This document shows positions 20,925 to 31,850 of a stretch of 64,000 nt of DNA, one piece after another; positions within the stretch are counted from its first letter, which is position 1, and every line of letters starts with the position of its first letter. Where the stretch lies: the NCBI GenBank assembly GCA_008508345.1, contig QNGE01002734.1, positions 1 through 64,000 on the forward strand, written 5' to 3'. Source of the stretch: Paragonimus westermani. Taxonomy: Eukaryota; Platyhelminthes; Trematoda; Plagiorchiida; Troglotrematidae. The notes under the pieces are model-generated. The model was not told the DNA's origin, made no database searches, and worked only from the letters and a program-made list of their open reading frames with translations. The position numbers and the translations under genes were made by a program.

Positions 20925-23900
20925 CACATTTTCTATTGTTTGAGGTCCAGTGCTGAATCATCTACTTTGTCTGGCCGCTCTCTGGTTGACTGTGACTAAC
21001 TTCGGCAATTCACTTGCCTTGTATTCCATTGGCTACAATTCCGAACAGTTTGGGCTTCCTGTACATGTCCTTAAATCTATAAGACGTGGTTTGTTAACAC
21101 ACGTTTCATGTCTTCAATCAGGCTATGGGTCTTAGGAGTTTACTACTGCGGCGTCGTGTGATCGATGACTAGGTTTTTTTAACACCGATGGTAAAAAGGG
21201 ACAATTCTATGATTGGCTTTCCGCCGCAATCCGCTTGACAATAATGGGTGCCCGACTGTTTGTTCTGCATGGCATCAACGCGCAAGTTGCTCACGACTCA
21301 ACATACTAACCAGGAGTCTTCGGACCCTGCAGGGTTGGTTCGGTCAAGGAGAATGATGATGCTGAATTAGTTCACTCAGCCCTGCCCTACATATTCATAC
21401 CCTGGGTAGAGATGCCATTGTAGTGAACAAAACTAGCCGATCGTCGTTGCTCTCGACAAAGTACCTCATGAGTGATTACTTAAACATCGTAGCTTGCTGA
21501 TCTGGTCACCGTTCTGATATGCTGTAATCAATAATGCTCCGTGGTTCGGTGTTGTTAACCTATGCCGCTCAACATTTTGAGTGTTACTGTGACCTTTGAC
21601 AGTCGCTGTGCTTAGTTGTTGGAGGCTCAACCCAGCGTTTGACAGTCAATGTTCAATATATTGCCTATAACTTAACCTCTGAAACAGCAGATCCCACGTC
21701 TCTCAATAACGCTGTTGATGGTGTCACCCACTTATTACTCCGTTCACTGTCCTAGGTGATTCATGCCCAAGAAACTACCCACAACAAATACGTCGGTTAG
21801 TTAGTTTGGTGGCAACCTGACGTCAGATCAAGAAGGCACCCTGTGTACACTGTACTTCCTTATGGTCCAGAGTGTGCATAATGACGAGAAATACCTAAGA
21901 AACTCTAGTGGAAACGTACTAATTTAATCATATTCGGCACGCCGCCCAGCAATTGCGTATATCCAGTGTATTTCCACTGCTATATAAACATATACGTGTT
22001 TGTTTAGTGCTGTCAAATTTTTGATTGTTTCTGTTCGTGATTACTGCACGTTGACGTCAGTAACGTTTGTTTGGTGATGATATTTCAGTTGAACTTCCAA
22101 GGTAAGGGTTCAACTTATCAACACATACACGAACGCTAAGTGGCAAATCAGTTGACACTTTTAATTATGAGTTTGTGTGTTGATGAACTGTTGGTGGACA
22201 GCTTTTGATTTTGGGTTGAATTCAGACCTGGACAACCAAACTGTATCCCCACTTCGGCTATGGTCGAAAAACCTGAATGAATATATGATCTTTAAAACAT
22301 GAGATGATAACCCATCGATGTGCCTGAGACACCGTATTGGACTATTGGAGGTTTTGTGTATCATATCTAAAAACTTCTTGTGGGTTGTATGGTGATTCAA
22401 CCGTTTGACGTGTCGCGATCTGTTCGCAATACGAACGTCCCAGAAATCATGAATGATCGACGGTCTGGTGCACTTAGTCACCAAGGTAGGAATATAATTT
22501 TCGTAATTTGTTCTCCACGCAGGCAAAATCCATTAAGTGTGAGGTTACCGTCATTGGACGGTTTTCTACGTTTAAACGTTAAGATTTGTAAACCTGATGC
22601 TGTTTTAGAAAAACCATGCAGGCTTAGACCGTTGGTTGCCACGTTTACGTCTTCAGCCAGTCGCCGTTAGATTATTTCCCCTTTGTTGGTTCGCAGGGAA
22701 AAATAACTACCGCAAACTAAGATAGTGGCACGAGAAGCTTCCCATCCATTGTCTTTCATACGTGACATTTAGAATGAAATTGTGTGGCGGCTAACCTCAC
22801 GTTAAGTTCAAAGCAAATGATTCAGACCATTGAAGCAACTGTCCTTTCATACATTTTGAACGAAACGGTGACAGGACACACATTCCCTACTGTCTTCATC
22901 AGCGACGGAGCAAATCGATAAACAGAACAAAAGCAAGGGAATTGGGGAGGGGCGTACATGTTTTAGAATATTAAATATCGGGATATCATTGTTTGTACGC
23001 ACGTCTCAAGACAAAGTGATGGCCTTTTCTGTACCATGAAACAGAAGGGACGTGCGGACAAAACGGTAGTCAAAATAGTGCGTGATATGCAATGATGGCA
23101 AACGAATAAATGCGTTTTCTATCCTAAGGTCGTCAGTTTGAAAAGCATTTGCCTTACCGAACTGATGGCCACAACAGTCAGCTTACCGGTTTTCAGGCCA
23201 TTGGAGGCGACTTACGGTCATAGCTGTTTGCCCCTCAAATGAGCCACGCCTAATTTCTTCCTAACCTCACCCAAGAAGCTGTGTAAACAAGACGGCTGCC
23301 GAGCTAGTAGTGCAGTGACGACGAGCGATTGCACTCCTCACACCACTACTCTTCGGTAGTGAAACATGTGTGTAACTGGATAATTACATAACCATGAGAA
23401 ACGTACAAGAAAAAACATTGGCTGCCATTGCAACCGTGACGTTTTAGAACCAATGTTATGTGTAAGTGATTAGGTTTATTTGTTGTCGTGTTGGGGTGCA
23501 TTATCCATGTATCGGTTTTTAGAGTAAACAATCCTTGTGACATCCGGGTTTGATTAGGTTACTATGATGCGTTAGGATTGGAAATGTCATTTGATTTCCT
23601 TTCAGCTCCAACAAGAATTCATATCAGAAAAGAGGATGAACAGGTTAGGAAGTTATTCACTGCGAAAGTGATAATACGTAGGGAATTGACAAAATCGGGA
23701 GAAGTTTCACAGAATTCTCCTACATTTTCACCCATGTTCGGATGAATTTTTTTTACAAGGAAAACAGTTTTCTCAAGGTGTTTATACAACGTTACAAGAC
23801 AAACTATGATTAGTTGTTATAGAGCACACAATATAAAAGCGACAGATAATGTGGTGAGGTGTGAACACGTCACGAGTGCACAACATAGTTTCCACAGTAT

Positions 23901-24860
23901 ATTATAACAGGCCGTCGTCCCAGGCGACTAAGGTGGTAGGAAATGAGCTCAGTCTCAAAGAAGTTTCCAGATCAGCTAGCAGCAATTTCTATGAAACAGA
24001 TGACAGTGTTAATCAATAACAAGCGGAGCCAAAAGTTCACCTAGAAAGCCCAATGAAAAAAATGCTAGGAATAGACCACTTAACCAGTTCCATAAAGCTT
24101 TTCTATGAAAGGAGAGAAGGGATGCCACTACCCTGAAAATGCCGGTTATTTAGAAGAGAACTTCTTTGGGAGGGTGCAACGAACAGTTTCTTCCCTCAGA
24201 TATTTTGCACTGTTGTATGAAGACAAAATGGTGTGACTGATACATGATAATAGTCGAGTGTACTAGGCTTCACAATGTCTTCTTAGGCTAAAAACACCAT
24301 CCCATTGTCTGTTCTGTCCGGGAAACATTCAAACAACATTAGGTTCACAGGGACCTCGAACACAAGGTACTCTATACCGATGGTTACCAGCAACATTGGT
24401 GTGATCGTGGAGCAAAATTGTGATAATGTAAGTCAACTCACATTTTGTTAATAACGTCAAATGCATTTTTTTTTGAAAGTATCCAGTGCAAAGCCTCTTT
24501 TACAAACAGTTGTTTGACTATCTTCCATTTTCATGATCTCAGGTGGTTGGTAATTGATCATAACCTCATGATCGGTCATCATTCAGCTTCTCATAAGACA
24601 GATGTTACATCTCCTTTGTCGATTGCAAACTTTTGCTTTCTATTATCGAAAAACCCAATAACAGACAGTCCACTCTAATTATCTTCCAATCTAACTAAAG
24701 TTGGAGCTCTGATATTTGATGTATATTTCGAATAAACATGAACTGCCTGACAGCTTCTCATTGACTGAGCTAAAAGGGTTTCAACCGTTTCGACGGAAAC
24801 CTACAAGATCAGCAGAAATATTATGATCAATTATGGTGTTAATTAGAATGGCAATTCTCA
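20925..24860. other. No assignable gene
   Basis: The longest frames are 22161-22526 (minus, 121 codons) and 22380-22670 (plus, 96 codons), which overlap. Neither matches a family I know or is bounded by convincing splice sites. Elsewhere there are only short frames. Confidence 0.4.
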
Positions 24861-24865
24861 AATTT

Positions 24866-24912
24866 TTTAGTGTGAACTGAGAACATTTCTTTGAAAACTG
24901 ACAATCGCACAG
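24866..24912 (+). repeat. Possible third LINE-tail fragment
   Basis: 'ttttttagtgtgaactgagaacattt' (here in two parts, ttttttagtgtgaac and tgagaacattt) resembles 'tttttagtgtgg..cgagaaacattt' in the LINE tails at about 8320 and 16423. Short and isolated, so uncertain. Confidence 0.3.
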
Positions 24913-24914
24913 TT

Positions 24915-26450
24915 AATGAATGCTAACGGATATGGACCAATGCTTCTCTTCCACAGGGGTCGATAGTCTAAGTCGGAACGACTAACGCAACGTTAGTCAG
25001 CTTGAACTAATAACTTACATCTCATCCAACTTGCTTACCAGACCGTTCAATGACAAATTTACATTTTTTCTATAAGAAGAGTTTTTGCAAAACAGAGCAG
25101 TTCGGCTGTGGACGGAATTAACTGAGTAAGTGAAAAAACATTTGCACTCAAGCCGCTCCAACATCACGAGGGTGGAATAATTGATCTAAAATTTCCCAGA
25201 AAGGTTTCAAAACTCTATGGAACCCTTTTAAACTTGACTACGCTTTTGCATTGCGACTGGCATACATTTTTCTCACCAAAACATTCGGTCGTCACATGTG
25301 GTGCTCTCTATTCAGCGGTACACGGGAGTGTCTGAACGTTGAAAATGCGGACATAGATCTACTTTTCGTCATCCATGAAGACACCTCAAGGACAAATGAT
25401 ACCGTACAACATTGCCTCATGATGAAAAAAGCCTACCTCACACATCATGTACAGGCGGCTGATATAGTCTGTCGAATAATCAGGGCTTTCTTTTAAAGCA
25501 ATGTTTTACTGTTTAGAAGTGAGTGACAGATACAGGTGGTTCCAATCGAACTTCACGTGAAGTTTCCCATCTCAGCCACATGAATGGACTATATAACAAG
25601 ACACATTCTAGGGCAGCCACTGAACCAATAACTGATTCAACACCGATGTTGGATCAATATGCTCAGAGGTATGTATGATTTGCCACAAAGTTGGACAAAA
25701 ATTAGAAGTAACTCTTAGTTTGGTATGACCGACCACGACCAGATATGGCACACGGATTCCACTGTGTACTTACCGCACGTTTAAGTTTAACTCGTGTTAA
25801 GTCAGTGTTATGTTGGGTATTGCAGCTTGTTTAGCAGAGCTAAATGTTTATCTGCCACATATTACCGAGAAAAAAGTCGAATTGTGTACCTTTCATCATC
25901 GGATTAATTATGCCGGCTGTATCTCTATCAAAGTTGATTTTGCAGAAGTGTTTCAAGCGATCGATTCGGTTACGATACGGACTATGTTGAATTGGTAAAC
26001 ATCACTTTCGATAAGCATTAAATAGGAATGAGTCATCAACTGCAATGAGAATAGCACACAGAACCAGTCACTATCAAATGGGCCGTCATGAGTTTAAAAC
26101 AAGTGAACAAAATTCCAGCTTCAAACTGGTCGAATAAAAAAATAAGGATGCAAACAATATCGATCTAACATTGATCAAATTGAACGGAAGCCAATAGGTA
26201 GCTTAAGGTTAGACTTAAGACAACAGAAAGAAGTCAGTTTATGTGACAGCATAACTAAAACATTCAGTTAATCATAACAACAACGTAACGAACAAAATAA
26301 ACTCGTAACTACAAACTCTTAATAACATGATAGTGACAGGTTAACTACCATTTGCTTCTCTACCCAAAGTGAGGTTTGAAAACGGTGTATCACAATGACC
26401 TCAACAGAATGCAAAATATTTCACTAGTTGGGCGACACACCACACCAAAA
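24915..26450. other. No recognisable gene
   Basis: Only short frames (for example 25251-25496 plus). No motif recognised. Confidence 0.4.
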
Positions 26451-26456
26451 GCCTCC

Positions 26457-27900
26457 TCAACCTGAATTAGGTATCCCGGTTCTTCCAAATGTCATGTGAT
26501 CGAAAACTGGGGAACGCTGTTTTTGTCCTTCTCTGAACACTGTGATGTTCTCCGAGACACCTGTACCGAGCGTTCTCACCGTTTGGCCGGTGCAATTGAC
26601 TCCACAAATACAGGTGAATTCATGGATGATGCTGGATGTGGTAAGTGAGTTGCTTGGGTAATTCTTCGGTGTGCAGGACAGCCGTGTCATCTGGTTGATC
26701 AGTTTTAATTCGGCCGCGTTGTACGCAGCTCTGACGGCACACTTTAGTCTACGTCGGATGTCGGTGGTTTCATCCTCACCCTTGTATGGCGTTGCTTATG
26801 ATATTGACCGTTTCGACCTTTCTATGGCGTATTTCGAGTTAAAGTGCGCGGTGTATCCGTTGCGTACCAGTGGTTGGCGGGTGAGAGCTGATTCTTCCTC
26901 GATCGTCTCAGGCGGCCAAATTCTGTGAACCCTACTGAACATGGTTTGAACAGGACGACGCTTAAGCGGTTTTGGTGCAAAATTTTTGAATGTATTGCCC
27001 CATCAAAGTGGGTGACCTATGCACTCTTCTCGTGATGGATCCCCATCATTCACAGACATTCCCAAACCCAAGAAGGACAGATTGTTGTTCATGAACTTCT
27101 GTGGTGAACGCAATGTTCGGATCCAAACTATTAAGTTGTGCGCAGATTTGGTGAACATACCGTTGTGAGCTACACATGTCTCTTATAAGGCGTTGTGGAG
27201 TGAATGACTTTTGCTGTCTTTCTAAATGCGTCATAAAAAGATCACCGATTACCGGCCACAGTAGACTTCACATCGTTGTCATCAATTTGTCGATAAAATT
27301 CACCACTGAATAAAAACTGGATAATCATAATACACAGACATAATAGTTTACGAATTTCAAAGGTAGCATGAGAGCTATGTGGTGCTCTACTGCAAAGTCA
27401 GGAAGAGTTGATAACACTTCGGTTGGCAGAATATCTGCAAAGAGTGATTCTGCATAAGAAGATTCCACTGTCTTGTCTATTAGTTTGAGATCTTTTAGGG
27501 AATCAACAATTAAAAATATGTCTTTCAGACTATGTTCAGCACACTTTTGGTGTCGTGGTTTCCGCAACCGGACGAGCCGCTGGACCAGTTTGTGGTACGG
27601 TGAGCTGACCATCGGTAGTATGGGTCTCATACGAATGCCAGGTTTGTGAGTCTTTGGTAAGCCATACATTATGGATGTCTGAGACTCTTCGGGTAAGAGT
27701 TCACAGTGGGTTTTCTCACCACTCAAGCCACCCTTTCCTAGGTTCTGAAGACGGTCAGTGACTTTGTTTTCATCAGGTGTTTTGAAATCTTTATTCCTAG
27801 CATCCAGGCGGAATTTTGAGCGGTCTGCCAGAATTTGTGATATTTTGACGATGTAGTCGACTTTATTTAGTATGACCATACCGGAGCACTTGCCCGGCGG
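26457..27900 (-). mobile_element. Penelope-like retroelement: RT, thumb and GIY-YIG endonuclease relic
   Basis: The minus-strand frame 27325-27879 (184 codons) starts KCSGMVILNKVDYIVK just upstream of its first Met, and contains YGLPKTHK (residues 72-79) and RMRPILPMVSSPYHKL (83-98), hallmark RT motifs of Penelope-like elements. Further frames at 27046-27234 give LNSLDPNIAFTTEVHEQQ (the 'Phe-Thr-x-Glu' motif after the catalytic box), and then HRSPTLMGQYIQ ('Tyr-Arg-Lys-Pro-Thr'). At about 26790-26930 the thumb (VHRIWPPETIEEE, LVRNGYTAHFN) is visible. The last frame (26457-26690) carries SSIIHEFTCICGVNCTGQTV, the GIY-YIG domain with both signature tripeptides altered. Frameshifts throughout. 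No hammerhead or terminal repeat was found at its ends. Confidence 0.82.
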
Positions 27901-28138
27901 TTAGATGATGGTTTATGGTGTTGCAAGACTGTGAGCTGAGTCTTCATCGGTTGTTTGGATGTACCTTTGGAAATGGAGCTCATTGCTCATACAAGAGTCT
28001 TACTCGTTCAGATGGACCTATCAAAAGACGAAACATGATATATTACTAAGACTGTAACAAAAATATTGTAATAATCAATATAATTTAATAGATGCTGCTT
28101 AAACTTCTGAATTTTGCGGTCACGGAACTCAGCGTTGT

Positions 28139-28154
28139 CAGTGTGTGTGTGTGT
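28139..28154. repeat. (GT)n microsatellite
   Basis: An uninterrupted GT run of about seven units, just upstream (on the minus strand) of the Penelope-like relic. Confidence 0.85.
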
Positions 28155-28640
28155 AAATGTATCATTCGCAAAAACTGACCTCTCCAAACCCATAGCGTTT
28201 CTCACAAGGCAGACTGCGTTCGAACACTTTTTTTTCCATCCGGTCACACTGAAGAGAAATGTGCCAGTAGTCAATGAATTTGTATATATACAAAATCAAG
28301 TGCATACTTTTATCCAACAATGGAGGTAACATGTTTCGTTGGAAGTACATTTTTCACAAAGTTTTGTTCCCAAGCCAGTCGATGATGATGATGCACAGAA
28401 TGACATTTCCTGACTCTGTTATAAAACTGGTTACTGGATCATTCCCAGAAACAGCCATCTCACAGCGAGGCATAACATTCTAGCAAATACCGGACAAGTG
28501 TAAGTGGTGTGTGATTGAAGAATTTTGTTCTTCATTGATTTATCTGGGTGTCTAGAGGAAATGTGTGTACACTGCTATTTAAGACAAAGATTTTCATCCA
28601 ATCCAAGACGAAGCTACCATGTCAAAAATCCAGTACCAAT

Positions 28641-29048
28641 CTATCCATTGGAATCACCTAGTTCAAAATCATGGGAATCGTCCGCAGCGGACAACGGACC
28701 GGGTCGAAGTAAGCTTTCAGATTGATTCATGGTTGATGTAGGTTTGTTGATGAGTATTATTGGATTTGTGGTCGGGGAACTTTTGGAACGCTTGCAGTTA
28801 TTTTTCATGGTGCATTTCTCGGTGTTGGTCTTTTTGTTAGTGCACAATAAATAGGCGAATTCGATCATTTCGACCACAAATGCTGCGGTTAGTCCAATGG
28901 TGAGTGAGCACAACCCACCGATTCGACTGAGTAGTACACTGATACTTAATACCAGTTTCTCCTTGTTGACTTTCACGTCCCCCGAGCGTCGTCTGAGTAC
29001 CACATATGCAAAATTGTTTCCCTCGAGATTGAGATCCTGGATTGCATT
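28641..29048 (-). CDS. Terminal exon of a DEG/ENaC-family sodium channel gene
   Basis: The open frame encodes 135 residues ending in TAG at 28641. Around residues 43-68 it has LLSRIGG, then IGLTAAFVVEMIEF, the second membrane helix of degenerin/epithelial sodium channels, in which a Gly-Gly pair and the 'Gly-x-Ser' selectivity filter precede a conserved Glu. About 65 residues of Ser/Pro/Asn-rich cytoplasmic tail follow. On the minus strand, a pyrimidine-containing tract and 'ccacag' at 29049-29054 form a 3' splice site that leaves the first codon in phase 0, and an in-frame stop lies just upstream, so the exon must begin by splicing. The filter reads Gly-Leu-Thr rather than Gly-x-Ser. Subfamily (for example peptide-gated) cannot be decided. 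Earlier exons should lie at higher coordinates but were not found. Confidence 0.68.
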   Translation of the reverse strand, partial: NAIQDLNLEGNNFAYVVLRRRSGDVKVNKEKLVLSISVLLSRIGGLCSLTIGLTAAFVVEMIEFAYLLCTNKKTNTEKCTMKNNCKRSKSSPTTNPIILINKPTSTMNQSESLLRPGPLSAADDSHDFELGDSNG

Positions 29049-29333
29049 CTGTGGAATCTGTTTGGGTGGGATTTAGAGAGAGAATGCGGTTGCACTGGCT
29101 TAGTTAGATAAATTACAGAAACTATTATTCGTTTTATGAGGCAACATGACAAAATCGGTATTTATTTGCTGGACAAACTTCGTTATAAACGCGTAACTGG
29201 CCTCATGATTGTAACTGTCACTGATCGGGTATGTGTACCTGTTAAACTTCAAACACTCGTTCTATTACATGAAGGAGAGCACCTTAAGTCAAAGTATGAT
29301 AAATCATTTCTGAATAGTTGCAACCATGCATAT

Positions 29334-29863
29334 TGTGGTGGATTGCCAGGTCGGGGGTGCGAGTTTTCGAACGCTCGGCCGAATACCTCAACGGGGGGGG
29401 GAGGTACGTTCGAAAACCTGCCGCGATCGGATCAAGGACAACGTGCGCGACCGGATGAGTCATCGCTCGACTAGATCGGACCAACGGGCGAGGCAGGGCA
29501 GGCGAAATACGACAGACGGCCAGATCGGAGGCGTGGTTTTTCCAACATTCAGAGGAACATCTCGACACGATGTTGGAATACGGTCAAGGCCAACACTGGG
29601 TGGATGGCGGACAGCACGAGCAGCCGGACGAGCCATCGCGCAACGGAATCGGACAAACAGACGAGGAATGGCAAGCGAAAAACCCTCCGATAGAAGGCAC
29701 CGGTCACGCACGTAAACCGGTTAGAAGTGCACACGACGTGTGAACGGAAACCGGGGGGTGCTGCGGGTTGGAATTGCGACTCATAAACGAGAGAGCGCGC
29801 GTTGCATGTGATTAGCGGTTTGGACAATAAAGATTGTGCTTTATTGGACGCCTTCTCGCTACA
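29334..29863 (+). mobile_element. Solo LTR, family L2, plus orientation
   Basis: 530 bases starting TGTGGTGG and ending CGCTACA, with an AATAAA polyadenylation signal at 29826-29831 near the 3' end and a direct flanking ATAT on both sides (29330-29333, 29864-29867). It is almost identical to the inverted copy at 46466-46993; the clearest differences are a nine-G against five-G run near 29391 and scattered substitutions. The 129-codon Arg-rich frame inside is not a gene; it only reflects the GC-rich LTR. TG...CA ends with a 4-bp duplication suggest a Ty3/gypsy-type parent, but no internal sequence is present. Confidence 0.82.
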
Positions 29864-29869
29864 ATATGG

Positions 29870-31205
29870 CTAAAAGCCGATGACGAATTTTGGCGATGGA
29901 CACATATTACTCAAATCACATTTGCGTTATACTATTAAAAATATCTACAATGTTGAGTAAGGCAGAACTTCCAAACCGTTCCTCAGGTGAACAGTGCGAC
30001 TGTAGTAATCTTCAGATATTCCTTGATCCGAGATAAACGGTAAAACCAATTTGTCAACGAGTTTCCATCTTTCAAGTCACACTTATTTGGGCACCAGAAA
30101 TATGATAGGAGAAAATGGGACCGGAAAACAACTCATCTAGACGGTAGATCGCTACAAAGCCGGAGCTGAATTTAAAACCTATGGAATTCGCCTGATTTTG
30201 AATCTATCCCTAAATCAGAAAAAACTCCACTCACCGAAGCTGTATGCACTCGGTATTTACGTGAAAAACAACAATTAAAGCGCTTATACAGACAATATTT
30301 TTGCTGAATAGTAGGAGATTTTTGGTTCATATAAATTGAACATCACTCACAACTGATCACAGCTAGTCAAGGTGATCCGACCATCTGAGCATCACTCACA
30401 AGTGAACGTGACTTAGTGTTCGCGTATGGTACTTCATGCCTGCCATCTGTGAGGTTACTGGCTGGATTGTCAACAGGGTTCTCCCACAAAACTGTGGTCC
30501 TAGGTCCAGTTGGGACGCATATTGAACAAGCATAAATAAACGAGGATGTGTTGGGAAAAGTGGACGACTATGAGTGAAGTGTGTATACTCCACAACGCGA
30601 ATAACCAATCAAATATCCCCTTCGACCTATCGTGATAAGGTTTTTGGAGCCCCAAGTACAGGGAAACCAACATATGTTAAGCAGTTACCGGTTCCATCGG
30701 TTTAAAGTGACACAGTCCTCATACGAATGGGGCAAACAGGAACTCTTTTCCTATGAAACTGAAGAGGACCTGGAAAAATAATGTGCAAACTGTCAAAAAA
30801 CCTCATCTTGTAAAGGTGAAAAACGTGATTCAGAGCGAAATGGGATTGGCCCTTGTCTTGGCCGGTGCATTTGCCGGAGTTGAAACAACTCACCAACATC
30901 TCACTCAGCTGATTGCAATGTGAAATAACGAGAGAATCAATACTTAATCCCACTTGTAGCGAAAACATTCATGAAATTAATAAGACCACTATCCTCGTCA
31001 CCAACGCAAGTATACTAATCGAATGTGATTGGTGATGCGCTTATTTATTCAACACATCTTTCGTATACTTGGCTGCTGGGTTAAAAATAAATGGAAGAAC
31101 AATGGTTTAGGCGACAGTCAGCAATCTTTGTTCACTAGAAAAACGCCTTTTTATGGAGAACTAAAATGTTCACATTACTGGTGAGTAGTCAGAGATTTGG
31201 TTGTG
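29870..31205. other. No recognisable gene
   Basis: Minus-strand frames 30396-30608 and 30702-30968 show no DEG/ENaC or transposon motifs that I can identify, so they are not claimed as upstream exons of the channel gene. Confidence 0.4.
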
Positions 31206-31214
31206 TTTTAAGAC

Positions 31215-31425
31215 GAATACCACTCACGTTTGATCGGAGCTTTTGCATTCAGGTAGACATTTTAGTCAACCTCTTTTAAGAAGAAGCACAAGAATCAAGA
31301 TCCACCGTTGATATAGCTCATCAGCAGTGCAGATCCTTGCCACAGCCGGTATTAGAAATTCGGCCACTTTTTCCGGAAACAACCGTGTTGACCACTGGGC
31401 CATTGACCTCGTACTAGGCACGACC
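31215..31425 (-). mobile_element. Hammerhead-type SINE copy, minus strand
   Basis: Read on the minus strand: 'tggcccagtggtcaacacgg' (A-box-like), a decayed B-box, 'gctgtggcaaggatctgcac', then CTGATGAG (31317-31324 on the plus strand) and a decayed ribozyme 3' part, followed by 'agaggttgac', 'tgtctacctgaatgcaaaag' and 'gatcaaacgtgagtgg'. The same order occurs at 62090-62290. The ribozyme half after CTGATGAG has lost its GAAA box, so it is not expected to cleave. Confidence 0.65.
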
Positions 31426-31629
31426 GAATTATCAAATCTGAACGCTCAACCCTTTTCGCCTGCCAGTTATAATCAGGTAGCCCGATTGCCTCGATGAGAA
31501 AGACAGTCACTGTCCTGTTATCTTCGATGAATAACTCTGCGATTAATACTTTCGAGACGGGTGGATGTTCTCGATCTTATTGAACTTGTTAGACGTTATT
31601 TTAGAATACTGATGAACGATCGAGGTATT

Positions 31630-31722
31630 TGTTATTCTTATGTTCAACATCATTCATATTTGGTCGAAATCTTCATATTCAGGTAGACTTTCCAGCCAGC
31701 CTGTAGCATGATAATTTAGTCG
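31630..31722 (-). mobile_element. 5'-truncated hammerhead-type SINE tail
   Basis: On the minus strand 'aggctggctggaaagtctac' followed by 'ctgaatatgaag' and 'gaatgatgttgaac' match the 3' domain of the copy at 62210-62280. No promoter or ribozyme part is recognisable. It lies head to head with the plus-strand copy that starts at about 31735. Confidence 0.55.
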
Positions 31723-31734
31723 TGCTTAATCTGC

Positions 31735-31850
31735 GAACAACTCTGCAGTGGTCAATACGGTTACCTCGTGAAAACGTGAACGGCACCACTCAGAAGCCCT
31801 AACAGGAGCGAAACTCGGGGTTCATTAACGTTTACCACTGGGTAATAAAC
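31735..31850 (+). mobile_element. Internally deleted hammerhead-type SINE copy
   Basis: 'ctctgcagtggtcaatacgg' and 'ttacctcgtgaaaacgtg' (A-box region) are followed, without the B-box, by 'cactcagaagccctaacagg' and 'agcgaaactcgggg'. The latter matches the ribozyme segment of the copies at 35205 and 62166 with stem II and the GAAAC box retained, but with the CTGACGA box changed to CTCAGAA. Non-functional. Confidence 0.55.

Noticed and set aside
26457..26690. GIY-YIG domain as a homing endonuclease or host repair nuclease
   Set aside because: It directly follows the Penelope RT and thumb in the right order and strand, so it is part of that element; its signature residues are also altered.
29326..29715. 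129-codon Arg-rich open frame, repeated on the minus strand at 46614-47003
   Set aside because: It lies entirely within the L2 solo LTR, is paralleled by similarly open frames on the other strand, and reflects GC-rich LTR sequence rather than a gene.
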